DNA of 64,000 nt, taken from the NCBI GenBank assembly GCA_001725945.1, contig LRMT01000217.1:124001-188000 (forward strand), read 5' to 3'. Shown piece by piece: positions 18,098-28,628 of the stretch. The notes below the pieces were generated by a model that saw only the letters and a program-made list of their open reading frames with translations, did no database searches and was not told the DNA's origin. Origin of the DNA: Cupriavidus sp. UYMMa02A. GTDB taxonomy: Bacteria; Pseudomonadota; Gammaproteobacteria; Burkholderiales; Burkholderiaceae. A program made the position numbers and the translations under genes. How positions within the stretch are numbered: the first letter of the stretch is position 1; every line of letters begins with the position of its first letter.

Positions 18098-18951
18098 TCA
18101 GGAGGCGGCGGAAATCGAGTGCGCCAGCGCCGGCGCGCGCCGGATCGCCGCCTCGATCGACGCGGCGGCCTCGCGCAGTGCCGGCAGCCGCGTGGCGACC
18201 AGTTCGTCCGGGCTGGTGCGTTCGGTCTCGGTGGAGCAGTTTATGGCGGCGATCACGCGCTGTTGCGGATCGCGTACCGGCACGGCGATCGACAGCACGC
18301 CCAGTTCGAGTTGGCTGTCCTGGATCGCATAGCCTTGTTCGAGCGTACGTGCCAGCGCGGCGCGCAGCGCGTCGGCATCGCTGAGCGTGACCGGCGTGAA
18401 TTTTTGGAACGGCGCCTTGTCGAGGATCTTCTTCTGCTGGGGCTTTGGCGCGTGCGCCAGCAACGCCAGACCCAGGGAGGTGCAATGGACCGGCAGCCGG
18501 TAACCCACCGAAGCCCGGAAGGCGATGCGCCGGCGGCTGGGCACATGCGCCAGATAGACCACGCTGTCACCGTCGAGGATGGCCAGCGAGACCGAATCGC
18601 GGAAACGCTCGGCCACCTCCTGTAGGAACGGCTGCACGATGTCGCGCAGGTTCATCGAGCTGAGGAACGCGGCGCCTAGCGACAGCACCTTGGGCAGGAG
18701 CACAAAGCGACGCCCGTTGGCGCCGATATAGCCAAGCGACTGCAGCGTTAGCAGCGCCCTGCGCGCGGTCGCAGGCGTCATGCCGGTGGCCTGCGCCACC
18801 TCGCTCAGGGTCAGTTCCGGCGCGGTCTCGGTAAAGGCCTGGATCACCGCGAGCCCGCGCGCAGCGCCGCGACGTAGTCGCGGTGGCCTTCTTCGAGCTT
18901 CGGCGGGGCGTCGCTGTCGACGGGGGCGGCAGGTTTGGCGGCGGAGGTCAT
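18098..18951 (-). CDS. IclR-family transcriptional regulator (one frameshift)
   Basis: On the minus strand the ATG at 18951 gives MTSAAKPAAPVDSDAPPK and VALRAG-type sequence. The frame drops near 18855, then LAVIQAFTETAPELTLSEVA and MTPATARRALLTLQSLGYI form the winged helix. The effector domain follows (RDSVSLAILDGDSVVYLAHV, GYRLPVHCTSLGLALLA, LGVLSIAVPVRDPQQRVIAA). The PcaR/PobR type, to which it looks closest, controls aromatic acid operons. It is convergent with the intradiol dioxygenase and divergent from the LysR gene, with an 80-base shared control region. Confidence 0.85.
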
Positions 18952-19031
18952 GGCCGTATTTTAGCCGCCACAGGCTGGCCCGAACACAGGGGCCGGGGCC
19001 ACAGGCCGCCGGCTCCGGGAGAAATCGCATC

Positions 19032-19918
19032 ATGAGACTCGACCCCACTTCACTGCGCCTGTTCGTCTGCGTGGCCGAAATGGGCTCCATCGCAGCCGCG
19101 GCGGAGCGCGCGCATCTTGCAGCGGCTGCCGTCAGCAAGCGCGTGAGCGAACTGGAACAGGGGCTGGGCACGGCCTTGTTGATGCGCAGCAACAAGGGTG
19201 TGCAGCCGACCACGGCCGGCATCGAGCTGGCGCACCTCGCGCGCGGCGTGCTGCACACCTCGATGACATCGTCATGCGCATGCTCGACGCGGCGGCGGGG
19301 TGCGCGGGCAGTGCGGGTGATGGCCAATATCTCGGCCATCACTCACCAGTTCTGCCGGCGCAGCTCAAGTCGTTCCTGGCCGACTACCCGTTAGTCGACG
19401 TGCACCTGGACGAGCGCATCAGTACCGCCATCGTGCGCGCCGTGGTCGAGAACGCCGCGGACATCGGCATCTTCTCCGCCGGCGCGGGAGGGAACGAGCT
19501 GGAGACGTTCCCTTACCAGCGCGACGAACTTGTGCTGGTGGTGCCCGCCGGGCACCCGCTGGCCGCGCGGCAATCGGTGAAGCTACGCGAGACCTTCGAC
19601 TACGACTTCGTCAGCCTGCATGCGGGCAGCCAGATCCACCTGCAACTGGTTAAGGCCGCCAGCGAGGCGGGGCGGGTGTTCAAGCCTCGCATCCATGTGC
19701 CCGGCTACGACGGCCTATGCCTGATGGTGGAGGCGGGGCTTGGCCTGGGTATCCTGCCCAGGTCCAGCGCCGCGCCCTACCAGGCAACCCTCGGCATCCG
19801 CACGGTCGGGCTCGATGAAGCTTGGGCCGCGCGGCAGCTGGTGATCGGCGTGCGCGCGAACGAAGGCCTGTCGGCGGTGGCGCGGCTGCTGCTCGACCGC
19901 TTGCGCGAGGACACGTAG
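19032..19918 (+). CDS. LysR-family transcriptional regulator (three frameshifts)
   Basis: The ATG at 19032 begins the HTH (LDPTSLRLFVCVAEMGSIAA, AAERAHLAAAAVSKRVSELE, GTALLMRSNKGVQPTTAG). The frame changes near 19260, 19305 and 19345: two losses and one gain. VRVMANISAIT lies in one frame and LPAQLKSFLADYPLVDVHLD in the next. The effector domain then runs intact (DIGIFSAGAGGNELETFPYQ, GYDGLCLMVEAGLGLGILPR). The restored length is about 295 residues. It precedes the CaiB-HMGL-LeuCD-TctC operon and probably controls it. Confidence 0.8.
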
Positions 19919-19928
19919 TGCGGTAATT

Positions 19929-19953
19929 CCGCCATCGCGTTTCGCAATGGCGG
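19929..19953 (+). terminator. hairpin after the LysR gene
   Basis: The arms CCGCCATCGCG and CGCAATGGCGG pair at 10 of 11 positions around a TTT loop, starting 10 bases after the LysR stop. There is no T run, so it may be an attenuator or processing hairpin rather than a classic terminator. Confidence 0.5.
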
Positions 19954-20037
19954 GCTCGCAAATGATTGCTTTACCACCTGTCCGCGATCTTCCAATCTTG
20001 CATGACAGACCACGTATTCCGACAGGAGCAACCCGCC

Positions 20038-21248
20038 ATGGCTGACCAAGCACACAAGGAAGAGATGCCGCTGCAGGGCGTCCGCGTAATTGAACTCGGG
20101 TCGCTGATCGCAGGGCCGTATGCCGGCGGACTGCTCGCGCAGTTCGGCGCCGAAGTGCTGAAGATCGAATCGCCGAAGGATGGCGATCCGCTGCGCAAGT
20201 GGCGCAAGCTTTACGAGGGTACCTCCCTCTGGTGGTACAGCCAGAGCCGCAATAAGAAGTCTATGACACTGGACCTGCGCTCCGCGCAAGGCCAGGAGAT
20301 CGTGCGTAAGCTGGTGGCCGGCGCGACATCGTGATCGAGAACTTCCGGCCCGGCACGCTGGAGAAGTGGGGTCTGGGCTGGGAAGACCTGCGCAAGGTGA
20401 ACCCGGCGCTGATCATGGTGCGTATCTCCGGCTACGGTCAGACCGGCCCCTACAAGGACCGCCCTGGCTTTGCTGCGATTGCCGAATCGATGGGCGGGCT
20501 GCGCTATGTCAGTGGTTATCCCGACCGGCCGCCGGTACGCTCGGGCGTCAGCATCGGCGACACGCTAGCGTCGCTGTATGGCGTGATTGGCGCTTTGCTG
20601 GCCATGCATCACCTGCGCGCCAACCAGGGCGAGGGGCAGTATGTGGACGTGGCGCTCTACGAGTCGGTCTTTGCGGTGATGGAGAGTCTGGTGCCGGAAT
20701 ACGCCAAGCTCGGGCATGTGCGCGAGCGTTCCGGCGCCAGCCTGCCGGGCATCTCGCCGTCGAATACGTACCCGTGCAAAGACGGAACGTACGTGATCAT
20801 TGCTGGCAACGGCGATGCCATCTTCCGACGCTTGATGGCCGCCATCGGCCGCGACGACCTCGGGCAGGACCCGCGCCTGGCGCACAACGACGGCCGAGTG
20901 CAGCACAACGCCATGCTCGACGACGCCATCGCCGCATGGACCTCGGCGCATGCGCTCGACACGGTGCTGGCGACGCTGGAAACCGCGGCCGTGCCGTGCG
21001 GAAAGATCTACACCGCCGCTGAGATTTGCAGCGACGCGCACTACCGCGCGCGCGACATGATCGAGCCTCACCAGTTGCCGGACGGCACGCCGGTGGCATT
21101 GTCTGGCATCGTGCCTAAGCTCAGCGCAACGCCAGGGCGCACCAACTGGATCGGCCCCGCACTTGGCGAACACACCGAAGAGATCCTGGCGGGCATCGGT
21201 ATCGCTGGCGCCGAATTCCGCGCACTACGCGAAGCCGGCGTGGTTTGA
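20038..21248 (+). CDS. CaiB/BaiF family CoA-transferase (one frameshift)
   Basis: The ATG at 20038 follows AGGAG. Family III CoA-transferase motifs are clear: VRVIELGSLIAGPYAGGLLA, GAEVLKIESPKDGDPLRKW, NKKSMTLDLRSAQGQEIV, then after a frame drop near 20325 DIVIENFRPGTLEKWGLGWE. The catalytic Asp is in YVDVALYESVFAVMESLVPE. The restored length is about 403 residues, as usual. These enzymes move CoA between carboxylic acids through an aspartyl-CoA intermediate. With the HMG-CoA-lyase-like gene next, it probably activates a dicarboxylate before C-C cleavage. Confidence 0.9.
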
Positions 21249-21274
21249 ACATACCCATAAGAAAGGAAAGAACC

Positions 21275-22217
21275 ATGTGGCTTCCGAACGCCCCCCGTCG
21301 CGTGCGCATCAATGAAGTGTCCGTGCGTGATGGCTTCCAGATCGAACCGGAATTTATCCCCACCGAACAGAAGATCGCGCTGATCGACCGCCTGTCGGAA
21401 ACCGGGCTCGCTAGGATCGAGATCACCTCGTTCGTATCGCCCAAGGCAATCCCGAACCTGCGCGATGCTCAGGCTGTCGCGAAAAGCATCCGCCGCCATC
21501 CGGGCGTGGTCTATACCGCCCTCGTGCCCAATGCGCGCGGCTGCGAGCGCGCCCTTGAGTGCGACATGGACGAGATCAACCTGGTGATGTCGGCCAGCGA
21601 AACGCACAATCTGGCCAATATGCGTATGACTTGCGAACAGTCGCTGGAGCAGTTCCGCAGCGTGATGCAGTTGGCCCGGTCGGGCGACCTGGCCGTCAGC
21701 GGTTGCGTGGCGACCGCGTTTGGCTGCCCCTTCGAAGGCGAGATCGCGCCGGAACAAGTGAAGTGGGCCGCGAGCCGTTATCTGGAGCTGGGCATGGACA
21801 GCATCACGCTGGCCGATACCACCGGCATGGCTGACCCGCGCCAGGTGAGCGAACTAGTCGAGGCCTTTCTCGGCTGGTTCCCGGGTGTGCCGCTGACCCT
21901 GCATTTCCATAACACTCGTGGCATGGGCCTCGCCAATGTGCTGGCCGGCCTGGCGGCAGGCGTGAACAGTTTCGATGCGTCGCTGGGCGGGCTGGGCGGC
22001 TGCCCTTGCGCCGGGCGCGACCGGGAACATCTGCACGGAAGATCTTGTGCACATGCTGGAGGCGTCCGGCATCGACACCGGTGTCGACTTGGACCGGCTG
22101 CTTGGCGCGGCGCGCGAGCTGCCAGCGCTGGTCGGACACGACATTTCCGGGCAGGTGGTCAAGGCCGGCAAGAGCACCGACCTCCATCCCGTGCCGGACT
22201 GGGTCGGCGCGAGATAA
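21275..22217 (+). CDS. hydroxymethylglutaryl-CoA lyase family enzyme (two frameshifts or one larger indel)
   Basis: The ATG at 21275 follows AAAGGAAAG. The TIM-barrel lyase motifs are [54 protein letters not shown] (metal-binding H-x-H) and the family signature SLGGLGGCP. Near 22010 the frame shifts and continues as [20 protein letters not shown] to the stop at 22217. The restored length is about 314 residues. It would cleave a 3-hydroxy-3-methyl-acyl-CoA. Candidates in this context are HMG-CoA or citramalyl-type CoA esters. Confidence 0.85.
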
Positions 22218-22257
22218 ATGCGCACCAGCCAGCAGAAACACAAGGAGAGACCCCATC

Positions 22258-23665
22258 ATGACTGAACCAAACCGCCCGGCAACCCTGCTCGACAAGCTCT
22301 GGGCCTGCCACGTTATCCATCAGGAGCTGGGCGGCCCAGCGCTGATCTATATTGACCGCCACCTGGTGAACGAGGTCACCAGTCCGCAGGCCTCGAAGGG
22401 CTGCGCCTGAACGCGCGCAAGGTCTGGCGCGCCGCCTCCGTGCTGGCGACGGCTGACCACAACGTGCCGACCACCGCACGTAACCAAGGCATTGCCGACC
22501 CCGTAAGCCGCGCGCAGGTCGAAGCGCTGGATCGGAACTGTGCAGACAGCGGCATCGTCAATTTCGGCATGGATGATCCGCGCCAGGGCATTCTGCACGT
22601 GGTCGGGCCGGAGCGCGGCGCGACCTTACCTGGCATGACCATCGCGTGCGGTGACTCGCACACGTCCACGCATGGGGCGTTCGCGGCGTTCGCGTTTGGC
22701 ATCGGAACCTCGGAAGTGGAGCAAGTACTGGCGGCGCAATGCCTGTGGATGAAGAAGCCGAAGTCAATGCTGGTGCGGGTCGAGGGCGAACTGCCGCGTG
22801 GCGTCGCCGCCAAGGACATTGCGCTGGCGCTGATCGGCCGGATCGGCACCGCCGGCGCCAACGGGCACGTGATCGAATTTGCCGGCAGCACCATTCGCGC
22901 GCTCAGCATGGAAGCCCGCATGACGGTGTGCAACATGGCGATCGAGGCGGGCGCGCGCACCGGCATGGTCGCGGTGGACGAAACCACGCTTGCCTACCTG
23001 GACGGCCGCTCGCAGCGCCGCAAGGGCGGATGTGGGACGCCGCCACTGAATACTGGCGCACGCTGTGCAGCGGCCGGCGCGTCTAGAGCGTGGTGGAACT
23101 GGATGCCGCCGCGATCCGGCCTCATGTGACGTGGGGTACTTCGCCGGAGATGGTGGTGGCCATCGGCGAGCGCATTCCCGATCCCCGCGACGAGCGCGAC
23201 CCCGTGCGGCGCAAGAGCATCGAGCACGCGCTGCGTTACATGGGCCTACTGCCGAATACGCCGATCGAGGCAGTATCAGTGGACAAGGTTTTCATCGGTT
23301 CGTGCACCAATGCGCGCATCGAAGACCTCCGTGCGGCAGCGGCGGTGCTGCGCGGCCGGCATATCTCGCCCCGTATCAAACAGGCGCTGGTCGTTCCCGG
23401 TTCCGGACTGGTGAAGTCCCAGGCCGAGGCCGAAGGACTTGACCGGATTTTCATCGCCGCCGGCTTCGAATGGCGCGAGCCGGGCTGCTCGATGTGCCTG
23501 GGCATGAACGACGACCGCCTGTCAGCCGGCGAGCGCTGCGCTTCCACCTCGAACCGGAACTTCGAGGGCAGGCAGGGACCGGGCGGGCGCACGCACCTGG
23601 TCAGCCCGCAGATGGCGGCCGCGACTGCGGTGGCGGGCCACTTTGTCGATGTTCGCTCGCTATAG
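22258..23665 (+). CDS. LeuC/aconitase-like hydratase, large subunit (frameshifts)
   Basis: The ATG at 22258 follows AAGGAGAG. Motifs include [40 protein letters not shown], the 4Fe-4S cysteine sites [19 protein letters not shown] and [20 protein letters not shown], and the S-x-R-N-F-E-G-R motif ([20 protein letters not shown]). The frame changes near 22400, 23030 and 23085. The restored length is about 469 residues, as in LeuC. The small subunit follows 21 bases later. With no leuA or leuB nearby and an HMG-CoA-lyase-like gene in the same operon, it is more likely a catabolic hydratase (citraconate/itaconate or dimethylmaleate type) than a leucine gene. Confidence 0.85.
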
Positions 23666-23686
23666 AGTTCCTGAGGAAACCGAGCA

Positions 23687-24325
23687 ATGAAAGCCTTTAC
23701 CACACTGGATGGCCTGGTGGCGCCGCTGGACCGCGCCAATGTCGATACCGATGCGATCCTGCCCAAGCAGTTCCTGAAATCGATCCACCGCAACGGCTTC
23801 GGTCCCTATCTGTTCGATGAATGGCGCTACCTCGACCATGGCGAGCCGGGGCAGGACTGCAGCAAGCGGCCGCTCAACCAGGACTTCGTGCTGAACCAGT
23901 CTCGCTACCGCGGCGCCTCGATCCTGCTCGCGCGCGAGAACTTCGGCTGCGGCTCGTCGCGCGAGCATGCGCCGTGGGCGCTGGAGGATTTTGGCCTGCG
24001 CGTGCTGATTGCCCCCAGCTTTGCCGACATCTTCTACAACAACTGCCTGAAGAACGGCCTGCTGCCGATCGTCGCTGGACCGGATGTGGTCGAGCGCTTG
24101 TTTGCCGAGGTCGCGGCAACGCCGGGCTACCGGCTGCAGGTGGACCTGGCCGCGCAGCAGGTGGTCACGCCTTCCGGCCAGACCATCGCCTTCACGCTCG
24201 ACCCCTTCAAGCAGCACTGCTTGCTGAACGGGCTGGACGATATCGCGCTGGCGCTGCGCCACGCCGGGCAGATCCAGGACTACGAACGGGAGCGGCGACA
24301 GCGCGAACCGTGGTTATTCAACTGA
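23687..24325 (+). CDS. LeuD-like hydratase small subunit
   Basis: This intact 212-residue protein shows the LeuD swivel-domain pattern: [20 protein letters not shown], the substrate loop [20 protein letters not shown], and [20 protein letters not shown]. It starts with ATG after CTGAGGA and lies 21 bases after the large subunit, so the two form one enzyme. It supplies the substrate-recognition part of an aconitase-type dehydratase acting on a small branched hydroxy dicarboxylate. Confidence 0.9.
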   Translation: MKAFTTLDGLVAPLDRANVDTDAILPKQFLKSIHRNGFGPYLFDEWRYLDHGEPGQDCSKRPLNQDFVLNQSRYRGASILLARENFGCGSSREHAPWALEDFGLRVLIAPSFADIFYNNCLKNGLLPIVAGPDVVERLFAEVAATPGYRLQVDLAAQQVVTPSGQTIAFTLDPFKQHCLLNGLDDIALALRHAGQIQDYERERRQREPWLFN

Positions 24326-24381
24326 ACGGGAAACCGGCCCGGACAAGCCGGAAACCTTCAAAACTGATGGATGGAGACACT

Positions 24382-25373
24382 ATGTTCTGGCAACTACACA
24401 AGACCCACGTATGGCGTGTCGCGGCGTTCGGCCTGGCCTGCCTGGCGGGCACCGGCGCGCCCTGGCGGAGACCTATCCGGCGCAGCCAATTCGCATGGTG
24501 GTGCCATACGCGCCGGGCGGCACCACCGACATCATCGCCAGGCAACTGGCGCAGCGCATGTCCGAGAAGCTCGGCCAGCCGGTGGTGGTGGAAAACAAGA
24601 GCGGCGCCAATACTGTGATCGGCGCAGACGCAGTGGCCAAGGCTCAGCCTGACGGCTACACGCTGCTGCTTACCAACGATGCCACCTTCGTGCTGAACCC
24701 GTTGGTGCTGCCGTCGGTGTCGTACAACGTCGCACGCGACTTCGCGCCGGTGGCGGCGATCGGCTATGTGCCGCTGGTGCTGGCCGTGTCGGGCAGCCTG
24801 CCGGTAGACAGCGTCAAGGAACTCGCCGCCTATGCGAAGAGCCGTCCGCAGGCGCTCAGCTACGGCTCCTTCGGCAGCGGCAGCCAGCCGCACCTGATGG
24901 GGGCGCTATTCAACAAGCTGGCAGGCACAGATCTGGTCCACGTGCCCTACAAAGGCTCGGCGCCCGCCGTTGCCGATGTTGTCGGCGGGCAGATCCTGAT
25001 GACGTTTCCCGCATTGCCGACCATCCAGAGCTTCGTCGCCGCGAAGAAGCTCAAGGTGCTGGCCGTCAGCGGCGACAATCGCACGCGCGCGCTGCCGCAG
25101 GTGCCCACGTTTGCCGAGGCAGGTTACAAGGAAATGAATATCTCGGCCGTGTACGGCGTGCTGGCGCCGGCAAAGGTGCCGCGCGCCGTGATCGATAAGC
25201 TGAACGCTACCATCGGCGAGATCCTCGACGACAAGGACTTCGTGGAAAAGCACTTTGCCGCGCAAGGGATGGTGCCGATGAAGAAGAGCCCGGAGCAGTT
25301 CTTGCGCTATATCGACGCGCAGACCCAGGAGACCCGCAAGATCGTCGCGTTGTCCGGCGTCAAGGTCGAATAG
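24382..25373 (+). CDS. TctC/Bug-family periplasmic solute-binding receptor (one frameshift)
   Basis: I prefer the ATG at 24382, eight bases after GGAGA, over the in-frame ATG at 24367. A signal peptide is followed by a frame drop near 24465. The mature Bug pattern then runs to the end: YPAQPIRMVVPYAPGGTTDI, LGQPVVVENKSGANTVIGAD, VAKAQPDGYTLLL, LVHVPYKGSAPAVADVVGGQ and ALPQVPTFAEAGYKEMNISA. The length of about 330 residues is standard. Bug receptors bind carboxylates, here probably the substrate of the CaiB/HMGL/LeuCD enzymes. No tctA or tctB membrane genes are nearby, which is common for Bug proteins. Confidence 0.9.
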
Positions 25374-26055
25374 CGCGATAGCCGCGGCATAATGCCAATA
25401 TCGGGCCCGTTGCTGGAGTCGCCACGCAGAAGGCCCGCGATTGCCTCCACATTTCTCATGGTTCGCCATGACGCATGCGCCCTCAGCGCGGAGTCTGCCC
25501 GCCAGGTTGGTCGAATCTCTGATAGAACGGCATTCCAAAATGGTCTGCCCGCTCCACTGGATCAGGAATGGGCTGAACTGAATGTCGCCGGCCGAACTCT
25601 GCCGTCGGACCACGAGCCCTCCCCAGAATTCGGCGATGAACCCATTTTATTTTACAGGGTCGTCGCGGAATGCGAGCAACGATACTACCTAGGGCCTTTT
25701 AGGGCCTACGACCGCGGCATTACCCGACTGCATTCGACTATCAGGAGCGCAAGGGCGCACCGCCCAAGTCCCGCACGGTCAGCGCCGGCCGGAAGTGGAA
25801 AGTGGCAGGCCGTAAGCCAAGCAAGTTTCTCATGACGAGGTCCTCTGGGGGGTGGAACGTGCGCCGACATGGCCGATTTGCCTGAACGTGGCACGCTGCA
25901 GCGGAAACCGTCATGAATTTTGTGCGCCGGTACTGCAAGGTAATTCGGTCCTATCTGGCGTGCCGACGAGTTCAGGACGTAATCCAATTGAATGGGCGGG
26001 GATTTCCAGTGATCTTAGTTAGACCCTGCCCGAAGATTGACTGTGCTGCCGATCA
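25374..26055. other. intergenic region without a recognisable gene
   Basis: About 680 bases contain only open frames without family features. A minus-strand ATG at about 25833 with upstream GAGG starts MRNLLGLRPATFHF but stops after 31 codons. GC falls towards the right, where the recombinase gene begins. This looks like the left flank of inserted DNA; no tRNA gene was seen. Confidence 0.4.
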
Positions 26056-26087
26056 TGCTATTGTGATAACTCTTCTTATCGTAATAG
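26056..26087. promoter_or_regulatory. 13-base inverted repeat before the recombinase gene
   Basis: GCTATTGTGATAA, a 6-base spacer, and TTATCGTAATAGC match as an inverted repeat at 11 of 13 positions. It ends 27 bases before the recombinase ATG. It could be an operator, or an arm/core site bound by the recombinase itself. Confidence 0.5.
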
Positions 26088-26114
26088 CACCGTCACTGCG
26101 CTAAACTGGTGCCC

Positions 26115-27812
26115 ATGAAAACCCGCCTGACCCCGCAATCCGTCCAATCTGCCGTCGAGCCCAGGTTCCCCGATGCTGCGTCGCTCGCCGCGTTGCGCGC
26201 GTGGCATGCGGGACTCAGCACCAGGGAAGCCGTCAGACGGTATCTGGGGGACGTGAAGTCCGAACGACAGTCGTCGCGAAGCCTGCTCGGCCGCATCCGC
26301 CGGCAGCTTGCCGCGTATGCCCGCAGCCGCCAGCGCGAAGACCTGGCGCAGCTGTTCGAAATGGCAGCGGCCGAACGTGCCGAAAAAGGCCGGATGGCAG
26401 ACCGGGCAATCGAGACGTTGCGGACGTTGGTACCGCCTTCACCGTCCATCAGCGACGACATTGCCCTGTGGCTCGCGCCGCGGACGGTCGCCGCGCTACG
26501 GGCGCACGGTATCGACACTTTGGCGGCGCTCACGGTACGGGTACCGCGACGGCGTCGCTGGTGGGGCGCCATTCCGGGGCTGGGCGCTGCGGCGCGCGCC
26601 AGGTGGAAGTCTTCTTTGCCAGGCATCCGCACCTGACCGAGCGGGCACGGGCATTGGTCGCCCAGTTGCCGTGCGGCGTGGTGGTGCCGTGGGAGCAGTT
26701 ACGCCTGCCGCAGCAGGTCGATGGCTCGAAAGGGCGGTTCCGCGCGCCGCACGAGACTTGCACGCTCAACGCTAACAACGACTATGCTGCGATTCAAGCG
26801 TGGTTAGCGCTGCATGAAGCAGCGGCCACGCAGCGGACGTACCGCAAGGAAGCGGAACGCCTTATTCTGTGGGCCATTGTCGAGCGCAATCGGGCGCTGT
26901 CGTCGCTGACCACCGAGGACGCGACGACCTATCGCAGTTTTTGCGCCGCCCGACGCCGCATGAGCGCTGGGTCGGGCCCTTACGGCCGCGCACCGCGCCG
27001 GACTGGCGGCCGTTCAGCGGTGGCCTGTCGGCGCGTTCGGCCGCGCATGCCTTGTCGATCCTCAGCGCAATGTTCCGCTGGCTGATTCAGCAACGCTATG
27101 TGTTAGCCAATCCATTCGCCGGCATCAAGGTCCGCGGAAGTGGGCGGGCGACCGCGTTGGAGGCCTCGCGTGCGTTCACCGAAGGCGAGTGGCTGCTCGT
27201 TAGGACTATTGCCGACGGCCTGGAGTGGTCTTATGGCTGGGAAATCACCGCAGCCCAACGCTTACGCTTTGTACTGGACTTCGGCTATGCAACAGGCTTG
27301 CGGGCTAGCGAATTGGTTGGTGCGACGCTAGGTGACATCGAAACCGACAGTCAGGGCGATCACTGGCTCAGGGTAGTGGGCAAAGGGAGTCGCAGCGGCC
27401 TAGTAACGATGCCACCGCTGGCACGAAGCGCACTGGATCGATATTTGGTTGAACGCAGCCTGCCGGTGACCCGAAACCGCTGGCGTCCGGGAACTCCGCT
27501 CATTGACGGGCTTGGCAGGCATGCAGGCGCAGGTATCACGAGCACGCGCTTGGGGCATATGCTAAGGCAGTTCTTTTCGCGAGCGGCTGAGTTGATTCAA
27601 AGCGATCATCCTGCGGTGGCCGAGAAGCTACGTCGTGCCAGCCTCACTGGATGCGGCACACTCACGCCACCCATGCATTGGCGCGCGGTGTGGAACTGCT
27701 TGCGCTGCGGGACAATATGCGACATGCATCGATTTCGACAACGTCTTGCTATCTTCATGGAGATGACTCGAAGCGTGCGAGACAACTCGGTGCGGTCTTC
27801 GGGAACCGATGA
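26115..27812 (+). CDS. tyrosine recombinase with N-terminal DUF3701-type domain (three frameshifts)
   Basis: The N-terminal 170 residues (AALRAWHAGLSTREAVRRYL, DDIALWLAPRTVAALRAHGI) match the domain called DUF3701 / phage integrase protein. The SAM-like core-binding region (AIQAWLALHEAAATQRTYRK) follows. The catalytic part begins with FVLDFGYATGLRASELVGAT (first Arg) and has WLRVVGKGSRSG. After a frame change near 27635 it reads PHWMRHTHATHALARGVELL and RHASISTTSCYLHGDDSKRA, supplying the His-x-x-Arg, His and Tyr residues. Frame changes lie near 26600, 26945 and 27635. The whole is about 566 residues. Such recombinases occur in Burkholderia and Ralstonia mobile regions. It marks the left border of the mobile half of this window. 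Confidence 0.85.
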
Positions 27813-28121
27813 AAGGCGGGCTGCGAGTGAGCTACTGAAAGAGGAAATTACCTCTGCGAGATGTCCCAATCTTTGCACGGAACCTCTTTCCGTCACGTGT
27901 CCTAACCCGCGACCCGTTTCACTTACCTGCGCAGAGATGCATTTGTGCTCTGCGGTTTAACTAGCTGGGCTCATCCGGAAATGCTGTTTTTCCAGCCCTC
28001 CCTAACAGTGAAGCCCGATACTGGGATTCAATGCGTCGTACGCCCATGGATGCCTAACGGCCGCTATTTTTCTTTCGTTGTTTTCGTCACAACCTTCACG
28101 ACGACAACACCTTCTGCTTCC

Positions 28122-28628
28122 CTAGCGAAAAGCAAAAGCGTTCGCGCGCGCATCGTACAGGGCGTGATGCTCGCCGCCATGCACGGCGACGTGCTGCGCG
28201 AAGCGCTCGGCATCGATTTTCAAGAACACGTTCTCATGCCTCCAGCCCCGCGGCAACGGTCCACCGAGCAAATCGGTGACCATCTCGTAGTCGCAATTGG
28301 AGTCATAGCAGAGCACAGGCTTTGGCCTGAGCGGCACATTCAATAGCCATACTCGTAGTTCGTCGCGCAACTGTGTGAACGGCATCGACCGGCTTGGGAA
28401 CTGGCCAAGTTGGGGCAGTACGACCTCCCGCACGAAGCCATTACACAGAGGCAATTCAAAGTCCGAGGACTCGCCGTAGAATTCGCGTCCATCCTCGCCC
28501 ACAATCGCCACGCTGATGAGCTGGCTGGCCTTGAAGTCACTGAACTCGGTATCGATGAAGTAGCGCGTTTTCCACGCGCTGCGTTGACCTCTGATAGGAA
28601 CTGCCTTGATTAGGTCATTTTTGGTCAC
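28122..28628 (-). CDS. 3'-5' exoribonuclease-like protein (DnaQ fold, Rv2179c type)
   Basis: I chose the minus-strand GTG at 28628 because AGGAGA lies 9 bases upstream; an upstream in-frame ATG at 28730 lacks a site. The 168-residue protein has the exonuclease acidic motifs RYFIDTEFSDF (Exo I), CYDSNCDYEMV (Exo II) and HHALYDARANAFAF (Exo III, H-x-A-x-x-D-A). The size fits small stand-alone exoribonucleases of the Rv2179c-like domain family. It is convergent with the recombinase gene. Why it sits between recombinase and transposition genes is not known; small nucleases are common cargo on mobile DNA. Confidence 0.75.
   Translation of the reverse strand: MTKNDLIKAVPIRGQRSAWKTRYFIDTEFSDFKASQLISVAIVGEDGREFYGESSDFELPLCNGFVREVVLPQLGQFPSRSMPFTQLRDELRVWLLNVPLRPKPVLCYDSNCDYEMVTDLLGGPLPRGWRHENVFLKIDAERFAQHVAVHGGEHHALYDARANAFAFR

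Noticed and set aside
18952-19342. N-terminal extension of the IclR gene into the LysR gene
   Set aside because: The frame beyond 18951 is antisense to the LysR DNA-binding domain; the ATG at 18951 fits the IclR family start after one frame correction.
22258-24325. leuC and leuD as leucine biosynthesis genes
   Set aside because: No leuA or leuB is nearby, and the genes lie between an HMG-CoA-lyase-like gene and a TctC receptor, which fits catabolism.
25374-26110. tRNA gene as integration site beside the recombinase
   Set aside because: No cloverleaf or TTCGA-type T-loop with matching acceptor arms was seen in the flank.
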